A stretch of 64,000 bases of DNA from JAEUMG01 sp963805405 (GTDB taxonomy: Bacteria > Pseudomonadota > Alphaproteobacteria > Rhizobiales > Aestuariivirgaceae), in NCBI GenBank assembly GCA_963805405.1, contig CAWDUC010000004.1:62001-126000 (forward strand), in the 5' to 3' direction. Under the pieces are notes generated by a model. The model saw nothing but the letters and a program-made list of their open reading frames with translations, ran no database searches and was not told the DNA's origin. This document shows, piece after piece, positions 26,894-36,407 of this stretch. Positions within the stretch are counted from its first letter, which is position 1. Every line of letters starts with the position of its first letter. A program made the translations under genes and the position numbers.

Positions 26894-27892
26894 ATGAGAC
26901 GCTTGGGGTTGGTCGCGGTTGTTGCGGCATTGGCATTGTCTTCGGCTACCGCCTTTGCCGACGACACCATCCGAATTCTCTGTCCGACCTGGCCTGGATT
27001 CGCGCCGGTTCATGCAGCGCGCGACCTCGGCTATTTCAAGGAGGAGGGGCTTGAGGTCGACATCAAGTTTGAAGACGACCGCGCCAATGTCATGGCGGCC
27101 ATGGCGCGCGGCGATATCGATGCCGACATGCGCACCGTCGGTGAACATCAGGGCCGGCCGCGCGATGAGAACACGCCCGGCGTGATCATCGGCACCATCG
27201 ACCAGTCGCTTGGCGGTGATGGTATCGTCTCCGACGCAACGATCAACACAGCGGCCGATCTCAAGGGCAAGGTGGTTGCAGCCGAGCTCAATATCCCGGC
27301 TCGCCTCATCTTGCAGCTCAAGCTCAAGGAAGCCGGGCTGACCCTCGCCGACCTGCAGATCAAGGATATCGCAACCGCCGATACCGTTGCTGTGTTTGCC
27401 GATCCTTCGATCACGGCGGTCGCAACCTACGAGCCCTACATGTCGCAGGCGGTCAAAGTTTCGGGCCGCGATGGCTCCAAGATTCTTTACTCGTCGAAAG
27501 ACACGCCCGGCATAATCACCGATATCATTTCGGTGCGGCGCGACGACCTTGCCGCAAATCCGGAAAAGTATCGCAAGTTCCTGCGCGGCATTTACCGGGC
27601 GATCGATTACGCCAACAAGGAGCCGAAAAAGTTTGCCGAGCTGGTGGCGCCGAACTTCAACCTCACCGGCCCCGAGGTCGAAGAGATCTTGACCGGCGGC
27701 GTTCACTACACGCCTTATGAGGAAGCCGTCGAATATCTTGGCCCGGCGGGCGGCACTGGCAAGTTGCACGGGATTTTCGATACCATCATGCAGCTCAATC
27801 TCGAGAACGGGGCGGCTGACAACAAGCTGGTTGCCACGCAACAGATCGACAATTCGACTATTCAAAATCTGTTTGACGGCAAGACCCGTTAA
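26894..27892 (+). CDS. ABC transporter substrate-binding protein, NMT1/TauA/SsuA type
   Basis: A 332-residue binding protein with a signal peptide ending A-F-A near residue 22. It has the NMT1-like pattern: A-R-D-L-G-Y-F-K-E-E-G-L-E-V, A-D-L-K-G-K-V-V-A, and P-G-I-I-T-D-I-I-S. The family binds nitrate, aliphatic sulfonates, taurine or pyrimidine precursors. CGGAGGAAACGAA lies just before the ATG. Transporter genes of the same class follow, after a hairpin. Confidence 0.9.
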   Translation: MRRLGLVAVVAALALSSATAFADDTIRILCPTWPGFAPVHAARDLGYFKEEGLEVDIKFEDDRANVMAAMARGDIDADMRTVGEHQGRPRDENTPGVIIGTIDQSLGGDGIVSDATINTAADLKGKVVAAELNIPARLILQLKLKEAGLTLADLQIKDIATADTVAVFADPSITAVATYEPYMSQAVKVSGRDGSKILYSSKDTPGIITDIISVRRDDLAANPEKYRKFLRGIYRAIDYANKEPKKFAELVAPNFNLTGPEVEEILTGGVHYTPYEEAVEYLGPAGGTGKLHGIFDTIMQLNLENGAADNKLVATQQIDNSTIQNLFDGKTR

Positions 27893-27903
27893 TTACAGCG
27901 ATC

Positions 27904-27934
27904 GGGCCGGCGCGCGCGAACAGCGAGCCGGCCC
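27904..27934 (+). other. intercistronic hairpin after the binding-protein gene
   Basis: An 8-bp stem (GGGCCGGC with its complement) around a 15-base loop starts 11 bases after the binding-protein stop and ends before the permease start. Like the other binding-protein hairpins in this window, it lacks a T-run and may protect the upstream message. Confidence 0.55.
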
Positions 27935-27951
27935 CTGCCACACGGGCGCTC

Positions 27952-28734
27952 ATGCTGCGCAATCTCCTGACATTTCGCGGACGCTCGATGCGCGGCGTCG
28001 AAGTCGCGATCGGCATCGCGGTTACGCTTTTGCTTATCGGGTTCTGGGAACTTGTCTCTTCCAGCGGCCTCGCCAATCGCCAGTTTCTGCCGCCGCCCTC
28101 GGCCGTCGTGGCGGCGACCTGGAACATGCTCAAAAACCAAAACCTCTTATGGCATGCCTGGGTCTCGACCATGCGGGTGTGGCTGGCGTTCCTGATAGCC
28201 GCTCTCATGGCGATCCCCATCGGGATCCTCATGAGCAGCTACCGGATCATCGGGGCGGCGTTCGAGCCGGTCATCGACTTCATCCGCTATCTGCCGGTGC
28301 CAGCCCTCGTTCCACTGAGCATCATCTGGTTCGGCGTGGGCGAGACCACAAAGCTGTTCCTGTTGTGGCTCGGGACGTTCTTCCAGCTTGTCCTGCTCGT
28401 TGCCGACGACATGCGGCGCGTGCCGCACGAATATATCGAGACCGCCTACACGCTGGGCGCCCGCCCGCGCCAGATCCTGACCGACGTCGCCTTCCGGGCG
28501 ATGCTGCCCAATCTTGTCGATAATCTGCGTATCACGCTTGGCTGGTGCTGGACCTATCTCATCATCGCCGAGATCGTCGCGGCCGATTCAGGATTGGGTT
28601 TCGTCATCTGGACGGCGCGGCGCTACATCAAGACGCCGGAGGTCCTGGCCGGCGTCGTGGCGATCGGCATCATTGGCCTCGCGACCGACCAGGCCATCCG
28701 CTTCCTGCACCGCCGCTGGTTCAAGTATCTGTGA
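27952..28734 (+). CDS. ABC transporter permease, TauC/SsuC type
   Basis: A 260-residue membrane protein with six segments and the coupling loop E-T-A-Y-T-L-G-A-R-P-R-Q-I-L near residue 162, as in the BPD_transp_1 permeases of sulfonate and nitrate systems. The R-Y-L-P-V-P-A-L-V-P-L segment near 110 is typical. It follows the binding protein by 59 bases and precedes the ATPase by 10. Confidence 0.9.
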   Translation: MLRNLLTFRGRSMRGVEVAIGIAVTLLLIGFWELVSSSGLANRQFLPPPSAVVAATWNMLKNQNLLWHAWVSTMRVWLAFLIAALMAIPIGILMSSYRIIGAAFEPVIDFIRYLPVPALVPLSIIWFGVGETTKLFLLWLGTFFQLVLLVADDMRRVPHEYIETAYTLGARPRQILTDVAFRAMLPNLVDNLRITLGWCWTYLIIAEIVAADSGLGFVIWTARRYIKTPEVLAGVVAIGIIGLATDQAIRFLHRRWFKYL

Positions 28735-28744
28735 GCGCCCGGCG

Positions 28745-29530
28745 ATGACCGCTTATCTTGCATTCGACCGGGTGACAAAGGAGTTCGACACGCCTTCGGG
28801 AAAGCTTCAGGTGATCGCGCCCTTCTCGCTCGATATCGCGCGCAACGAAGTGGTCGTCTTCCTCGGGCCGTCGGGCTGCGGCAAGACTACTCTGATGCGC
28901 ATGGTCGGCGGCCTCGACGAGCCGAGCTCGGGAGCGATCCTCCTTGATGGTGTTCCGGTCGGCGGGCCGGATCGGCGACGAGGCATGGTGTTCCAATCCT
29001 ATTCCTCATTCCCCTGGCTCACCGTTGCCGGCAATGTTGCCTTCGGCATGCGCTACAGGGACGATCTGTCGAAGCCCGAAAAGCGGGAGCGCATCGGCCA
29101 TTACCTATCTCTGGTGGGGCTTGCGGATTTTGCCGATGCCTTTCCCAATCGCATCTCCGGCGGCATGCGCCAGCGGGTGGCGATCGCGCGCACGCTCGCG
29201 GCGGGATCGGAAATCCTGTTGATGGACGAACCCTTCGGCGCACTTGATGCACAAACGCGGGAGCATCTGCAGACGCAATTGCGAACCATCTTGCATGAAG
29301 ATGCCAAGACTATCGTCTTCGTGACGCATGATGTCGAAGAGGCGCTCTTCCTGGCCGATCGGGTCATCGTCTTTTCGCGCCGCCCGGCGCGACAATTAAT
29401 GGTACTCGACGTCAAGGCGCGGTTTGGAAATTCGCGCAACCTGGCTTTGCGTGAATCGAAGGAGTTCTTCGACCTGCGCAATGATGTGCTTCGCCAGGTG
29501 CGTCAGGAAGCAGGAAGCGCGGTGTCATGA
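28745..29530 (+). CDS. ABC transporter ATP-binding protein, TauB/SsuB type
   Basis: A 261-residue ATPase: Walker A G-P-S-G-C-G-K-T-T near residue 40, signature I-S-G-G-M-R-Q-R, Walker B I-L-L-M-D-E-P-F-G-A-L-D and switch histidine in V-T-H-D-V-E-E-A. The C-terminal part matches nitrate/sulfonate/taurine ATPases. The ATG at 28745 opens 11 bases after the permease stop; longer in-frame codons overlap the permease and are rejected. Its stop overlaps the next SDR start. Confidence 0.93.
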   Translation: MTAYLAFDRVTKEFDTPSGKLQVIAPFSLDIARNEVVVFLGPSGCGKTTLMRMVGGLDEPSSGAILLDGVPVGGPDRRRGMVFQSYSSFPWLTVAGNVAFGMRYRDDLSKPEKRERIGHYLSLVGLADFADAFPNRISGGMRQRVAIARTLAAGSEILLMDEPFGALDAQTREHLQTQLRTILHEDAKTIVFVTHDVEEALFLADRVIVFSRRPARQLMVLDVKARFGNSRNLALRESKEFFDLRNDVLRQVRQEAGSAVS

Positions 29531-30285
29531 GCGACCTCCAACTCTCCACCAAACGTGTCGTCATCACCGGTGCCAGCCGCGGGATCGGGCTCGGCGTGGC
29601 GCGTGGCTTTGCCGCGGCGGGTGCAAGGCTGCATCTGGTGGCCGATGATGCTGCCGTCATCGACGTGGCGCGCGAGCTTGGTGCAACGGGGCATGTCGCC
29701 GACATCACCGATGCGCGGGCCATCGAAGCGGTCTTCGAGACGATCGGTAAGCATGACGTGCTGATCAACAATGCCGGCCTGGAGCGGATCACACCGCTCA
29801 CCGACACGAGTGATGAGTTCGAGCGTGTTTTTCGGCGCATCGTCGAGATCAATGTGGTGGGCACGTATCTGGCGACACGCGCGGCATTGCCTCGCCTCGT
29901 CGACGGTGGTGCCATCATCAATACTGCTTCAGTCTGGAGCCGTTCGGCGGAGGCCGGCTTTGCCGCCTATGTCGCCTCCAAGCATGCGACGATCGGCTTG
30001 ACCAAGACCTGGGCGAAGGAGCTTGGCCCGCGCGGCATCCGTGTCAATGCGGTTTGCCCCGGCTGGGTCAAGACCGGTGCTTCGATGCTGTCGCTCAAGC
30101 GCATGTCGGAGCGTTCGGGCACATCGGAAGCCGAGTTGCTTGATGCAATAACGGGTGCGCAGATTTTGCCCGGCCTGATGGAGCCCGACGATGTCGCCGG
30201 GCCCTATCTCTTCTTGGCCTCGCCGCTTGCCGCAAATATCACCGGTCAATCGCTTGGTGTCGATCGCGGAGAAGTCCCATGGTGA
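29527..30285 (+). CDS. SDR family oxidoreductase
   Basis: A 252-residue SDR with T-G-A-S-R-G-I-G near residue 15, N-N-A-G near 85 and the catalytic tyrosine and lysine in Y-V-A-S-K near 151. It overlaps both the upstream ATPase gene and the downstream SDR gene (ATGA-type and 7-base overlap), so it is part of a tight operon with the NMT1-type transporter. The presence of two consecutive SDRs suggests successive oxidations of the imported compound; the substrate is unknown. Confidence 0.88.
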   Translation: MSDLQLSTKRVVITGASRGIGLGVARGFAAAGARLHLVADDAAVIDVARELGATGHVADITDARAIEAVFETIGKHDVLINNAGLERITPLTDTSDEFERVFRRIVEINVVGTYLATRAALPRLVDGGAIINTASVWSRSAEAGFAAYVASKHATIGLTKTWAKELGPRGIRVNAVCPGWVKTGASMLSLKRMSERSGTSEAELLDAITGAQILPGLMEPDDVAGPYLFLASPLAANITGQSLGVDRGEVPW

Positions 30286-30989
30286 GGCCTCTGGAAGGTC
30301 GCAGGGCGTTGGTGACGGGCGCGGCCGGCGGTATCGGCAGCGCCACGTGTCGCGCCTTGGCGGAGGCGGGGGCCAAGGTCGCCGGCCTCGATCGGGTTGC
30401 GATGCGGGATGAACCGCAGTTCTTCGTGACAACCGACCTCACCTCCGAAGCCGATATCATCGCGGGAGTAGGAGACGTTGCTCGCAAATTCGGGGGCATC
30501 GACATTCTCGTCAACAATGCCGGCATCATGCGCGAGGCGGGAATACGCGATGTGACCGCGCAGGATATCGATCTCCATTTCGCCGTGAATGTGCGCGCGG
30601 CGATACTTGTAACCAGAGAGACGCTTAAGTTCATGGGTACGGGCGGCCGGATCATCAATGTCGCTTCCGAGCTTGCCTATCTCGGCCGCCAGAACGCCTC
30701 CGTCTATGTGGCGACGAAGGCTGCGATTCTTGGCCTCACGCGCTCCCTGGCGCGCGAGCTTGCGCCGGATATTCTCGTCAATGCCGTGGCGCCAGGCCCG
30801 ACCGACACGCCCTTGCTTGGTTTTGACGGCCTGACCGAAAGCCAGAAGGCGCTCGAACTCGCCAATCCGCTTGGCCGCATTGGCCTTCCCGACGAAATCG
30901 CCGCAGGCATCGTCTATCTTGCAGGGCCTGGCGCCGGTTTCGTGACCGGCCATTGCCTCGGCATCAATGGCGGGGCGGCGATGGTGTAA
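30279..30989 (+). CDS. SDR family oxidoreductase
   Basis: A 236-residue SDR, with T-G-A-A-G-G-I-G near residue 13, N-N-A-G near 84 and Y-V-A-T-K near 146. A short D-R motif after the second strand suggests NAD preference. It differs clearly from the SDR just upstream, so this is not a recent duplication. Seven bases overlap with that gene; the deacetylase-family gene follows after 16 bases. Confidence 0.88.
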   Translation: MVRPLEGRRALVTGAAGGIGSATCRALAEAGAKVAGLDRVAMRDEPQFFVTTDLTSEADIIAGVGDVARKFGGIDILVNNAGIMREAGIRDVTAQDIDLHFAVNVRAAILVTRETLKFMGTGGRIINVASELAYLGRQNASVYVATKAAILGLTRSLARELAPDILVNAVAPGPTDTPLLGFDGLTESQKALELANPLGRIGLPDEIAAGIVYLAGPGAGFVTGHCLGINGGAAMV

Positions 30990-31005
30990 TGAGAGGAGCT
31001 GACAG

Positions 31006-31921
31006 ATGATCCGCAATCCCGTTCCATGGCCGAATGGCGCGCGCTGTGCCGTGGCTATTACTCTCGATATGGACGCGGACAGCCTGATCCATATTGCCAA
31101 GCCGCATGATTTCGATCACCCGTGTCTCGGCGATCTCGATGCTGCGCTACGGGCCCGACGTTGCGATCCCGCGCATTCTCGAAACCTATCGTCGCTTCGG
31201 CCTGAAGCAGACGTTCTTTATCCCTGCCTGGTGCATCGAGCAGCATCCCAAGGCGGTAGAGGCGATCGTGAAGGATGGTCACGAGGTCGGCTTCCATGGC
31301 TACATACACGAAGCGCCCAACGCCTTGCCGCGCGAGGAGGAGCATCAGTGGATGCGCCGCTCGATCGAGGTGATCACGCGTCACACCGGCAAACGACCGC
31401 GCGGCAATCGCTCGCCGCTCTATAATTTCTCGATCGACACGGCCGATCTCCTGGTCGAGGAGGGGTTCCTCTATGACGCCTCCCTGATGGGCGATGACAT
31501 TCCCTATCTCCTCAAGACCAAGGGTGGCGAGCTTGTCGAATTGCCGTCGCACTGGGCCTGCGATGACTGGCCGCCTTATGTGCAGAGCATGGATCTCGAC
31601 TACATGATGCAGATCGTGTCGCCAGACCGCGCCATGGAAGTCTTCATGGCGGAATTCGAAGCGCAGTGGGAATGCCGCGGATTGTGGATCGGTGTGTGGC
31701 ATCCTTTCGTGTCAGGCCGCCTGGCGCGCTGGCTGCGTGTCGAGAAGATGATCGAGCAGATGCAGAAGAAGGGCGGTGTGTGGTTCGCGACGCTCGAAGA
31801 GATAGCGCGTCACGTGCGCGCCGTGACCGACAACGGCACCTACAAGCCACGTGTCGATAATCTTCCCTATTATGCGCAGTCGCCGATGCCGGTGCCGTGG
31901 CCGTCCGCTACCGGGGGCTGA
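31006..31921 (+). CDS. polysaccharide deacetylase family protein (one frameshift)
   Basis: The corrected product is about 304 residues of the NodB-homology fold. Visible motifs are T-L-D-M-D-A-D near residue 20 (general-base and metal aspartates), H-G-Y-I-H-E near 98 (the H-x3-H metal pair) and R-S-P-L-Y-N near 141. The frame breaks near 31120, within GATCACCCG; one C fewer joins D-F-D-H to R-V-S-A-I-S. The pattern, with a tryptophan-rich W-H-P-F segment late, is closest to the PuuE/allantoinase-like and formamide-acting branch rather than cell-wall deacetylases. Its operon context (transporter and SDRs) fits catabolism of a small amide. Confidence 0.82.
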
Positions 31922-31929
31922 TCTCCCGG

Positions 31930-33051
31930 CTAAATGGCTTGGGTCGCCATAGGCCGGCGTGACTTCGCGCTCGTGACCGCACACTCGACATTGGCGATGC
32001 CGCGTGCCCCGTCCTCGAATGTCGGATGGAGGACTTTGTCGCCGCGCATGGCGCGCCAGGATTCGGCGATCACATTGCGAAAGGCATCGAGATAGCCTTC
32101 CGGATGGCCGGCCGGCACCATGGCGCTGAAACGATCGTCGGCATGGAGGCGATCGGGATTGCGCTCGCGAATGCATTTCTCGCCCAGGCGGCGTTCGATA
32201 AAACTGTTGGGCTGTTCCTGCAACCAGTCGAAGCCGCCTGTGTCGCCATCGACGGACAGTGACAAATGGTTCGGATTGCCGGGCGACAAGGCCATGATCG
32301 TCGCCGTGCCGCTGGCGCCGCTCTTGAAATTCACCAGAAGATCGGCCTGGTCTTCGAGGGAAACATCGACAGCGACCTTGCCTCCCTGCAGCGCCTTTCC
32401 GGGCGGGCGCGGGCCTTGTCCGGCTTCGCCGGTCCATGAGCGTTGCGGACGGCGGGTATGGAAGTTGGCGGTGATCTCTTGAATGCGATCACCGGTGATG
32501 AACTCCGCAAGGTCGAACCAATGAACACCGTAATCCATCAGTGCGAAGGCATCGCCGACCGTGCCGGGTGAGAAGTGCCAGACGTATTTCTCGGGATCGA
32601 AGACATCCTGCGATAGATAGAGTCCGCTTACCCGCCACAGCGCGCCGAAATCGCCATTTTGTACGCGCCGACGCAATTCACGAACGAGCGGATAGCCGCG
32701 ATAGCAATAGGCAATTGCACCCACGCGCTTCGCCTTGTCGGCCGCCTCGATCATGCGCCGGCAGTCGTCAAGATTGGTCGCCATCGGCTTTTCGCACATG
32801 ACATGAGCGCCCGCCTGGAAGGCCTTGATCGCGTGTTCCTTGTGGAAGTGATTGGGCGAACAGACATGCACCACATCGGGTTTTTCGGCGCGCAGCATGG
32901 CGTCGACATCATCATAGGCCATGCCGGAACCGAAGCCTTGGGCCGAGGCAAGGGTGCGCCCGCAGGCAGCGACGACCTCGCCTCCGAGTTCACGGATAAG
33001 CCGTGAATGAACCCGCCCGATATAACCGGTCCCGATGATCGCGGCGCGCAT
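31930..33051 (-). CDS. Gfo/Idh/MocA family oxidoreductase
   Basis: A 373-residue NAD(P)-dependent oxidoreductase with an N-terminal Rossmann domain (G-T-G-Y-I-G near residue 7), the family motif C-E-K-P-M-A near 86 and the late D-Y-G-V-H-W-F-D helix near 173 that holds the catalytic Asp/His. These enzymes oxidise sugars, inositols or sugar acids. It ends 9 bases from the converging deacetylase gene and begins 10 bases after the next Gfo/Idh/MocA gene, with which it forms an operon. Confidence 0.9.
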   Translation of the reverse strand: MRAAIIGTGYIGRVHSRLIRELGGEVVAACGRTLASAQGFGSGMAYDDVDAMLRAEKPDVVHVCSPNHFHKEHAIKAFQAGAHVMCEKPMATNLDDCRRMIEAADKAKRVGAIAYCYRGYPLVRELRRRVQNGDFGALWRVSGLYLSQDVFDPEKYVWHFSPGTVGDAFALMDYGVHWFDLAEFITGDRIQEITANFHTRRPQRSWTGEAGQGPRPPGKALQGGKVAVDVSLEDQADLLVNFKSGASGTATIMALSPGNPNHLSLSVDGDTGGFDWLQEQPNSFIERRLGEKCIRERNPDRLHADDRFSAMVPAGHPEGYLDAFRNVIAESWRAMRGDKVLHPTFEDGARGIANVECAVTSAKSRRPMATQAI

Positions 33052-33060
33052 GCCTTTCTC

Positions 33061-34161
33061 CTAATGATTGTGTTGCGCGAAAAATGTGGCAAGCCCGCAA
33101 AGAAGCAGCTGATCGCGCCTGGCTTCTTCGGGCGGATTGCGAACCGGCGTGCCGTTTACGACCGCCTCCCAGAAGCCTTCGAGTTCACGAATATAGGCTT
33201 CCTCATAGCCGGCATTGGTCTCGGTGACATTGAGGACATGGCCATCGCTCTTCTCGACGATGAGGCGGGTCGGCTGATGATTGAGATATGGCGAGGGAAA
33301 TACGAGACGCATGATGGCATCGTCGAAATAGAGACTGATCGTCTCGCGGTAATCGGCAAGGGCGGGCACCGCGAGATGGACCATGTTCCACATTGCCTTT
33401 CCACCCGGCAGTCTCACCGTACCCAGTCCGCCATCTGCGCCGGCAAAAATCTGTGCGCCGACGATTTCGCCGTCACCGATTCCCAATCTGTCGAGCAGGC
33501 CGTGCACCGCATTGACGTCGTGGATGAGGCTCGAACAATAGGCCGAGCAGAATCCGCGGAAGGCGAGATCATCGAGCCTGCCCGGCACTGCGCGCGCGAC
33601 CTGCTCTGCCTGCTTGCGCCGGCCGTCATCGATGACGCTTTGCGCGATATCGGCTTCGCGCCGGAACGCATGATGGCGCACGAAGGGCCAAGCATCAGGA
33701 TCATTCACTTCGACAGAGACATAGCGCAATGTCTCGGCGTTGCCCGGCATGAGTTTGAGTGCTGCTTCATAGTGAGGATCGAAGCGCTTCATATAGCCGA
33801 CCTGCACGACGCGATTGGTGCGATCGCGCGCCGCGATGATCTGGTCGATGTCGGAGGGCGCGTAGCACAAGGGCTTCTCGCAGAAAACATGCAACCCGCG
33901 ATCAAGCGCCGCCAACACCTGCTCGTGATGGAGCGGATCGGGCGAGGCGATAAGCACGGCATCAAGCGGCGTTTCGAGGACCTGGTCGGGGCGCTCGAAG
34001 ACCGGCACTCCGAAGGTCTCATGCACGAACTGGCGCGAGCCGGCGGACGGGTCGCATACGGCTTTGACGTCGAATTTATCGCGCAGCCGCAGAAGATTTG
34101 GGATGTGTTCGACCTGGGCGATCATCCCCGCCCCGATGACGCCGATCCTGATGCGCGACAT
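33061..34161 (-). CDS. Gfo/Idh/MocA family oxidoreductase
   Basis: A 366-residue protein with G-A-G-M-I-A near residue 10, C-E-K-P-L-C near 94, and a long C-terminal beta-sheet domain. The S-L-I-H-D-V-N-A-V-H segment near 212 supplies the expected late His/Asp pair. The gene starts the minus-strand pair and is divergent from the FrcB-like binding-protein gene; the 143-base gap between them probably carries promoters for both, linking these enzymes to that transporter. Confidence 0.9.
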   Translation of the reverse strand: MSRIRIGVIGAGMIAQVEHIPNLLRLRDKFDVKAVCDPSAGSRQFVHETFGVPVFERPDQVLETPLDAVLIASPDPLHHEQVLAALDRGLHVFCEKPLCYAPSDIDQIIAARDRTNRVVQVGYMKRFDPHYEAALKLMPGNAETLRYVSVEVNDPDAWPFVRHHAFRREADIAQSVIDDGRRKQAEQVARAVPGRLDDLAFRGFCSAYCSSLIHDVNAVHGLLDRLGIGDGEIVGAQIFAGADGGLGTVRLPGGKAMWNMVHLAVPALADYRETISLYFDDAIMRLVFPSPYLNHQPTRLIVEKSDGHVLNVTETNAGYEEAYIRELEGFWEAVVNGTPVRNPPEEARRDQLLLCGLATFFAQHNH

Positions 34162-34190
34162 GGATTGCTGACCTCATTATTCGGACGCGT

Positions 34191-34218
34191 TTGACTCGCC
34201 CGATGAAACGGATATTCT
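34191..34218 (+). promoter_or_regulatory. putative promoter of the FrcBCA-type operon
   Basis: TTGACT at 34191-34196 and TATTCT at 34213-34218 are 16 bases apart, a reasonable sigma-70-type match upstream of the binding-protein gene at 34305. An AT-rich stretch follows. No operator palindrome was found. Confidence 0.4.
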
Positions 34219-34304
34219 AATTAATGCGCGATTGAAACAAAAATGCCAGCCCGCTCGCGGATAGTGCCACTGGGTTGGAAAAGCACGCATCCAGGGAGAG
34301 AAAC

Positions 34305-35237
34305 ATGCGCGTGATCCAGAAATTTCTGTTGAGTTTGATGGTTTTATTCGGGTTGACGGCCTTGGCCGCGGCCGAGACGAGGGTGGTCTTCGTGACCCAC
34401 GGCCAGGGCGGCGACCCCTATTGGTCGGTGGTCAAGAACGGCATGGACGATGCGGCGAAGACGCTTGGCGTCAAGGCCGAGTACCTCGCGCCAGAGACCT
34501 TCGACATGGCCAAAATGGCCCAGATGATCGATGCGGCGGCGGCTTCAAAGCCTGACGGCCTTGTCGTGTCGATCGCCGATCCGGCGGCCTTGAGCGGCCC
34601 GATCAAGAACGCGGTCGCGGCTGGCATTCCGGTGATCGTGATCGATTCCGGCGGCTCCAAGCTCACCCGCGAATTGGGTGGCCTCCTCTATTTCGGCCAG
34701 AACGAATATGAAGCCGGCGTCATGGCCGGCGAGCGCATGAAGAAGGAAGGCATCACCAAGGCGGTCTGCGCCAATCACGAGGTCGGCAATATCAGCCTCG
34801 ATGATCGCTGCGCAGGCTTCGCCAAGGGACTGGGCGTCGACGTGCCGGTGGTCAATGGCGTGATGGATCCGACCGAGATGAAGAACCGGATCAGCGCCTA
34901 TCTGACCACCAATCCGGATACGCAGTTCCTGTTGACCGTCGGCATCGGCGGCGCCGAGCCGGGCCTGATGGCAATCGAGGAACTGGGACTCACCGGCAAA
35001 GTCAAGATCGGCACATTCGATTTGTCGCCGACGATTTTGCAGGCAACCGCCGACGGCAAAATGGAATGGGGCATTGATGCCCAGCAGTATCTGATGGGCT
35101 ATATTCCGGTCGTGATGTTCGATCTCATGGCCAAGTACAAGCTCGCCCCGATTGCCGACTATCCGACCGGCCCCGGCTTCGTGACCAAGAGTGAAGCCGC
35201 TGCCGTCATCGATCTCGCCAAGCAGGGCAAGCGCTAG
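34305..35237 (+). CDS. sugar ABC transporter substrate-binding protein, FrcB/RbsB type
   Basis: A 310-residue periplasmic protein with a signal peptide ending L-A-A-A-E near residue 23. The Peripla_BP_4 pattern is clear: D-P-Y-W near residue 37, V-S-I-A-D-P-A, V-I-D-S-G-G, and I-D-A-Q-Q-Y-L-M-G-Y-I-P-V near 268. AGGGAGAG precedes the ATG. It heads an operon with one permease and a single-domain ATPase, the arrangement of the rhizobial fructose transporter Frc, so it may bind fructose, ribose, inositol or another monosaccharide. Confidence 0.92.
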   Translation: MRVIQKFLLSLMVLFGLTALAAAETRVVFVTHGQGGDPYWSVVKNGMDDAAKTLGVKAEYLAPETFDMAKMAQMIDAAAASKPDGLVVSIADPAALSGPIKNAVAAGIPVIVIDSGGSKLTRELGGLLYFGQNEYEAGVMAGERMKKEGITKAVCANHEVGNISLDDRCAGFAKGLGVDVPVVNGVMDPTEMKNRISAYLTTNPDTQFLLTVGIGGAEPGLMAIEELGLTGKVKIGTFDLSPTILQATADGKMEWGIDAQQYLMGYIPVVMFDLMAKYKLAPIADYPTGPGFVTKSEAAAVIDLAKQGKR

Positions 35238-35244
35238 TATCGCG

Positions 35245-35270
35245 GGCGGCCGGTGACAGCACCGGCCGCC
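35245..35270 (+). other. intercistronic hairpin after the binding-protein gene
   Basis: A perfect 11-bp stem (GGCGGCCGGTG and its complement) with loop ACAG starts 7 bases after the binding-protein stop. It has no T-run. Its position also argues against using the in-frame GTG at 35253, which is inside the stem, as the permease start. Confidence 0.72.
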
Positions 35271-35306
35271 AATTCCGTCAATTCATCACGAAGGCGATCG
35301 GGCCGG

Positions 35307-36407
35307 ATGTCTGTTGACACTCAAGACGAACGGGTGAGATCCGTCTCGGCTCTGTCGCGCTTGCTCAGCCGGCCGGAGCTGGGCGCAGCGGCGGGGGCAT
35401 TGCTTGTCGTCGTCTTTTTTGCGCTCGTCGCCGGCAATAGCGGGCTTTTCAGCGCCAAGGGGATCGTCAATTTCCTCGAGGTCTCCGCGCAATTGGGGAT
35501 TCTCGCGGCAGCCGTTGCCATGCTGATGATTGCCGGTGAGTTCGACCTGTCGATCGGTTCGATGATCGGCTTTGCCGGAATTCTCATAGCAATTCCAACC
35601 ATTGCCTGGGGCTGGCCAATCTGGGTATCGATCCTCCTCGCTTTCGCGGTTTCGATGCTGGTGGGCTATCTTAACGGCCTGATTGTCGTGAAGACCGGTC
35701 TGCCGTCCTTCATCGTGACGCTCGGCAGCCTGTTCATGCTGCGCGGCCTGACTCTCGGCGTCACGCGCGTCATCACCGGCCGCACCCAGGCGTCCGGCAT
35801 ACACGAATATTCCGACCATGATTGGATCACGCCCTTCTTTGCAGGCCAGGTCTTTCAGGGCCCCATGCGCTGGCTCGCCGATATGGGCTGGATCGACAAG
35901 CGACCGAGCGACGGATTGCCCATCGTCCAGGGCATCCCCGTCTCGATCCTGTGGTGGATCGGTCTAACGATCGTCTTCACTTGGATCCTGATGCGCACCC
36001 GCTTTGGCAACTGGATCTTTGCAAGCGGTGGCGACGCCAATGCGGCGCGCAATGTCGGCGTGCCGGTGGCCCGCACCAAGATCATCCTCTTCATGATGAC
36101 CGCCGCGTCTGCTGCACTCTTTGCGACCATTCAGGTGCTGGTGACCGGGTCCGCCGATACGCTGCGCGGCAATCTCAAGGAATTCGAAGCGATCATCGCT
36201 GTCGTGATCGGGGGTACCTTGTTGACCGGCGGCTATGGTTCTGCCGTCGGCGCCATGCTTGGCGCCTTCATATTCGGCTTCGTCCAGATGGGCATATTCT
36301 ACACAGGCATCGACACCGACTGGTTCAAGCTGTTCATGGGCGCGATGATGGTGATCGCCGTCCTCTTCAACAGCTATGTCCGCAACCGCGCGATGAAGAG
36401 CAAGTGA
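35307..36407 (+). CDS. sugar ABC transporter permease, FrcC/RbsC type
   Basis: A 366-residue membrane protein with about ten segments. The RbsC/FrcC motifs G-E-F-D-L-S-I-G-S near residue 74, G-D-A-N-A-A-R-N-V-G near 247 and G-G-T-L-L-T-G-G-Y-G near 308 are present. The long periplasmic loop between residues 170 and 220 is typical of FrcC-like permeases. The ATG at 35307 is preferred to a GTG within the upstream hairpin. The stop overlaps the ATPase start. Confidence 0.92.
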   Translation: MSVDTQDERVRSVSALSRLLSRPELGAAAGALLVVVFFALVAGNSGLFSAKGIVNFLEVSAQLGILAAAVAMLMIAGEFDLSIGSMIGFAGILIAIPTIAWGWPIWVSILLAFAVSMLVGYLNGLIVVKTGLPSFIVTLGSLFMLRGLTLGVTRVITGRTQASGIHEYSDHDWITPFFAGQVFQGPMRWLADMGWIDKRPSDGLPIVQGIPVSILWWIGLTIVFTWILMRTRFGNWIFASGGDANAARNVGVPVARTKIILFMMTAASAALFATIQVLVTGSADTLRGNLKEFEAIIAVVIGGTLLTGGYGSAVGAMLGAFIFGFVQMGIFYTGIDTDWFKLFMGAMMVIAVLFNSYVRNRAMKSK

